Below are positions 24,712 to 26,682 of a DNA stretch of 26,682 bases, piece after piece. Position 1 is the stretch's first letter, and every line of letters begins with the position of its first letter. The translations under genes and the position numbers were made by a program. Source of the DNA: an uncultured Ruminococcus sp. (GTDB lineage: Bacteria; Bacillota; Clostridia; Lachnospirales; Lachnospiraceae); contig UQKK01000040.1 of the NCBI GenBank assembly GCA_900541505.1, forward strand, positions 1 to 26,682, in the 5' to 3' direction. The notes below the pieces were generated by a model, which worked only from the letters and a program-made list of their open reading frames with translations, was not told the origin of the DNA and made no database searches.

Positions 24712-25918
24712 TTTCTCTCCTGCATATCATATCACTCAAAGCATTCCCAACTTGTTCAGCAAATAATGGCGGAATTGCATTTCCTACCTGAGAATATCTG
24801 GGAACATCAATCTTTCTAGTTTCTCCTCCTGTTGTATATCTCCCCCTAAACTTAAACCAATCAGGAAAACTTTGTATTCTTGCGCATTCTCGAACTGTCA
24901 TGATCCTTGGTTCCAAATAATGAATGTAATCATCTGGATGACCCGTTATTGTATTACAAACTTGTGTTGCCTCTAAAACAATTACTCCCCTCTTTTTTAG
25001 GTCAGGGATATTATTTTTTTGACCAGATAGCCGTTTTCCACGATCACATTCCTTTAGCATCTTTTTAAAAAGAGTCACTGTATTTGCTCTATGATTAGCA
25101 AATCTATGACTATCTGGAATATCATCATTATTCACACCATTTCTCATAAATATCTCATATTCGCTGACAGCCTTTCCATATACTCCTGATTTGAACCTTT
25201 TGCAATCAGGACAATCCACTTCTCCATTGCTCTTCAATAAATCTCCGATAGCCTCAGATATTGGTGTAATGACTTTTAACCCTTTTTCTTTTAAAAATTT
25301 TTCTTTATTTTCTTTCAATATTTCAAAGAATTCTTTTGCTTCTCCATTTAAGCATCCTACTAAAATAAATCTTTTTCGTTTTTGCGGTACTCCATACTCT
25401 GAAAAATCGATAATTTCATCTTTCAAATTATACCCCAATTTTTTCAATTTTTTTATTATGTACACTGAAGCAGGGATGCCTTTCCTATTATCATTTTTTT
25501 CATCTTTAAAAGCTATGGTAAATCCATGTACATTTTCAAAGAAAATATATTCTGGTCTAACCAATTCTACAAATTTCACATAAGAGTTAACTAACTGATT
25601 CCTTTTATCTTTTGCATTTCTTTGTCCTGCCATTGAAAATCCCTGACATGGCGGTCCACCAACAACTAAAGGTATGCTTCCCCGCAATCCCTTTAGTTCC
25701 TTTTTATGTTCTCTCAATAATTCATTGATATCATAGTTTCCTTTATTAAGCCAATCAACCCACTCAAAATGACCTAACTTATCAATCAAATTATATTTAA
25801 GAGTTGAAAATGCATCTTCGTTTTTTTCTACTGCAAATAAGCCTTTCCATCCAGCATTATGCAGACCTAAAGAGAGTCCTCCACATCCCGCAAAAATATC
25901 AATATATTTTTTTTCCAT
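24695..25918 (-). CDS. C5-cytosine DNA methyltransferase 3 (AT-rich island)
   Basis: A 407-residue m5C methyltransferase. Motif I is YIDIFAGCGGLSLGLHNAG, motif IV VVGGPPCQGFSMAG (catalytic C91), motif VI FFENVHGF (128-130), motif VIII PQKRKRF (Q179, R181, R183) and the C-terminal QVGNAIPPLFAEQVGNAL. A zinc-like pair VDCPDCKRF lies in the recognition region. All catalytic residues are intact. It is unlike the two enzymes at 11.6-13.4 kb. AAGGAG precedes the ATG by 9 bases. It overlaps both neighbours (20 bases with the 116-aa gene, 17 with the GHKL gene), so all four genes form one operon. It could mark self DNA for the ATPase/HEPN pair. Confidence 0.95.
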   Translation of the reverse strand: MEKKYIDIFAGCGGLSLGLHNAGWKGLFAVEKNEDAFSTLKYNLIDKLGHFEWVDWLNKGNYDINELLREHKKELKGLRGSIPLVVGGPPCQGFSMAGQRNAKDKRNQLVNSYVKFVELVRPEYIFFENVHGFTIAFKDEKNDNRKGIPASVYIIKKLKKLGYNLKDEIIDFSEYGVPQKRKRFILVGCLNGEAKEFFEILKENKEKFLKEKGLKVITPISEAIGDLLKSNGEVDCPDCKRFKSGVYGKAVSEYEIFMRNGVNNDDIPDSHRFANHRANTVTLFKKMLKECDRGKRLSGQKNNIPDLKKRGVIVLEATQVCNTITGHPDDYIHYLEPRIMTVRECARIQSFPDWFKFRGRYTTGGETRKIDVPRYSQVGNAIPPLFAEQVGNALSDMICRRENGLEF

Positions 25919-26249
25919 ATTTTGTTCTCCTTACGACTGCTACAAATTTTGGATAAGAATACTGGAATGAACAGACCAAAATTATAGCATCGCTATGTTC
26001 ATTTATTACCGCTAAACAAAGATATTCGCATTCTTCTGAAAATCTTAACTTAGCAGTAATATACTGAAGAAAATTCCATGGGTACCCAAATTTTTTTTTG
26101 AATTTTTTGAAATTTTCATCATCCAATATGATAGTGTCTATTATTTTATACTTTTGCCTTTTATAATTATTTTTTTCTGCATTTCTAGTTTTGTATATCA
26201 ATTCATCATAATCATGAATATTACAAAAGAAATACGCTGAACTATCCAT
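25899..26249 (-). CDS. 116-aa protein of unknown function, first gene of the AT-rich operon
   Basis: A 116-residue protein beginning MDSSAYFFCNIHDYDELIYK. It has a basic middle (NYKRQKYKIIDTII), a segment FGYPWNFLQYITAKLRFSEE and a beta-rich C-terminal half (CEYLCLAVINEHSDAIILVC, then YPKFVAVVRRTKYGKK). The alternating hydrophobic residues suggest a small alpha-beta domain, probably cytosolic. I do not recognise the family. AAGGA lies 9 bases before the ATG. It overlaps the methyltransferase start by 20 bases, so it belongs to the system. Roles such as an inhibitor of the toxin-like partner or an adaptor are possible but unsupported. Confidence 0.7.
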   Translation of the reverse strand: MDSSAYFFCNIHDYDELIYKTRNAEKNNYKRQKYKIIDTIILDDENFKKFKKKFGYPWNFLQYITAKLRFSEECEYLCLAVINEHSDAIILVCSFQYSYPKFVAVVRRTKYGKKIY

Positions 26250-26335
26250 ATCATTACGTCCTTCTTAGTTTCATTAACAATATAGTATTACCACAAAGCG
26301 CAATAATATGAATGAAGGCAAAAATACCCATCATT

Positions 26336-26364
26336 ATTTTAGCATAGCGCTTGACGACTTTCAA
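26336..26364 (-). promoter_or_regulatory. Likely promoter of the AT-rich methyltransferase/GHKL/HEPN operon
   Basis: On the minus strand TTGAAA (26364-26359) and TAAAAT (26341-26336) are 17 bases apart, each with five of six consensus bases. They lie about 90 bases upstream of the 116-aa gene's start with no other gene between. Confidence 0.6.
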
Positions 26365-26480
26365 TCTGCTTTGCTCTCTTTTATGACCTTCTAACTAAAT
26401 TTTAAAGGCCAATGGAATTTAGTCCTGCACTTGAATTTACTTTTTCAATTCAGCTTTATCTTCTCATCTTCCACAGTCAT

Positions 26481-26504
26481 TTTACTACACCATTTACTAC
26501 ACCA
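26481..26504. repeat. Exact tandem 12-mer, two copies
   Basis: TTTACTACACCA occurs twice head to tail (26481-26492 and 26493-26504). It lies where the base composition changes and may be part of an element end. Confidence 0.6.
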
Positions 26505-26639
26505 TTTTCTTTCAAAATGACGATTTTTGACGCTCCCAGACAAAAAGTAAGAACCCGCAAAATCCTTGTAAAATAAGGCTTTACGGGCTCTGACACCACA
26601 GGACAAAACCACCCCAAACGAGCCAAGAGGAGAGTCTGT

Positions 26640-26682
26640 ATGATGAGTTCAATGATAAAGGAAAACGGCGTAACATTCAAGG
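26640..26682 (+). CDS. Start of an unidentified plus-strand gene (cut by window edge)
   Basis: ATG at 26640 follows AGAGGAGAG by about 6 bases and opens a frame MMSSMIKENGVTFK to the window edge. The strong binding site and the return to higher GC suggest a real gene of the flanking mobile element. Fourteen codons are too few to identify it. Confidence 0.5.
   Translation, partial: MMSSMIKENGVTFK

Larger units (their letters stand above)
26250..26639. other. 390-base region without a gene
   Basis: Besides the promoter at 26336-26364, this stretch contains an exact tandem 12-mer TTTACTACACCA (26481-26504) and an imperfect inverted repeat near 26552-26593 (AGAACCCGCAAA against its partner CTTTACGGGCTCT). 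The AT-rich composition ends near 26510, so the right border of the island is probably here. I see no convincing coding sequence; one minus-strand frame (26477-26680) has no matching ribosome binding site. Confidence 0.45.

Noticed and set aside
26477..26680. Minus-strand 67-residue open frame
   Set aside because: It spans the tandem 12-mer and inverted repeat, has no ribosome binding site in view, and lies opposite a plus-strand start that has a strong one.
1..26682. tRNA, rRNA or intact insertion sequences
   Set aside because: I saw no cloverleaf, rRNA stretch, transposase or terminal inverted repeats that would support one; a dedicated search would be needed to exclude small RNAs.

Overview
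The window looks like part of a Firmicutes genome, most likely a Clostridia gut-type bacterium. Strong AGGAGG-type ribosome binding sites, consensus TTGACA-17-TATAAT promoters and a clostridial-style phage replication module all point that way; no marker gene fixes the genus. It is a mosaic of mobile DNA with almost no chromosomal backbone visible.

Region 1 (1-9864, minus strand, fairly GC-rich) is the early/replication module of a prophage or phage-derived integrative element. In transcription order it holds a small Cys-rich protein, a 51-aa protein, a sigma-like HTH protein, a small protein, an SNF2-type helicase, a coiled-coil protein, a Cys-cluster protein, a family A DNA polymerase, a DUF4406/DUF7768-like protein, a fused primase-polymerase/SF3 helicase, an origin-like repeat region (482-608), a VRR-NUC nuclease and a cut-off small gene. 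Two large terminator-like hairpins (9570-9662, 9282-9333) lie in the leader.

Region 2 (9944-11380) is an ImmR/ImmA-like repressor and metalloprotease pair with a divergent promoter region carrying two 18-bp operators.

Region 3 (11381-19584, plus strand) is a seven-gene restriction-modification-like operon: small Xre regulator, two paralogous C5-cytosine methyltransferases, an MmeI-like protein that seems to have lost its nuclease residues, an SF2 helicase, a GIY-YIG (T5orf172-like) nuclease and a vsr gene broken by one frameshift. Two m5C methyltransferases with a multi-subunit NTP-driven restriction part recall LlaJI and BsuMI, but the restriction parts differ.

Region 4 (19585-21430) is a junction scar. 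A second MmeI-like gene, with nuclease motif intact, is cut off exactly before methyltransferase motif I. It follows a 3' fragment of the 23S rRNA uracil methyltransferase gene (rumA/rlmD) with two frameshifts. rum is a known integration site for Firmicutes mobile elements.

Region 5 (21497-26249, minus strand, strongly AT-rich) is a second candidate defence island: an unknown 116-aa protein, a C5-cytosine methyltransferase, a 766-aa protein with two GHKL ATPase domains (MORC/Hsp90-like at the N-terminus, histidine-kinase-like at the C-terminus) and a response-regulator receiver domain fused to a helical domain with an RNxLAH HEPN-type RNase motif. I consider this the most novel part: it reads as a phospho-relay or ATPase sensor switching on an RNase effector, tied to DNA methylation. 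The window ends in a non-coding stretch and the first codons of a plus-strand gene.
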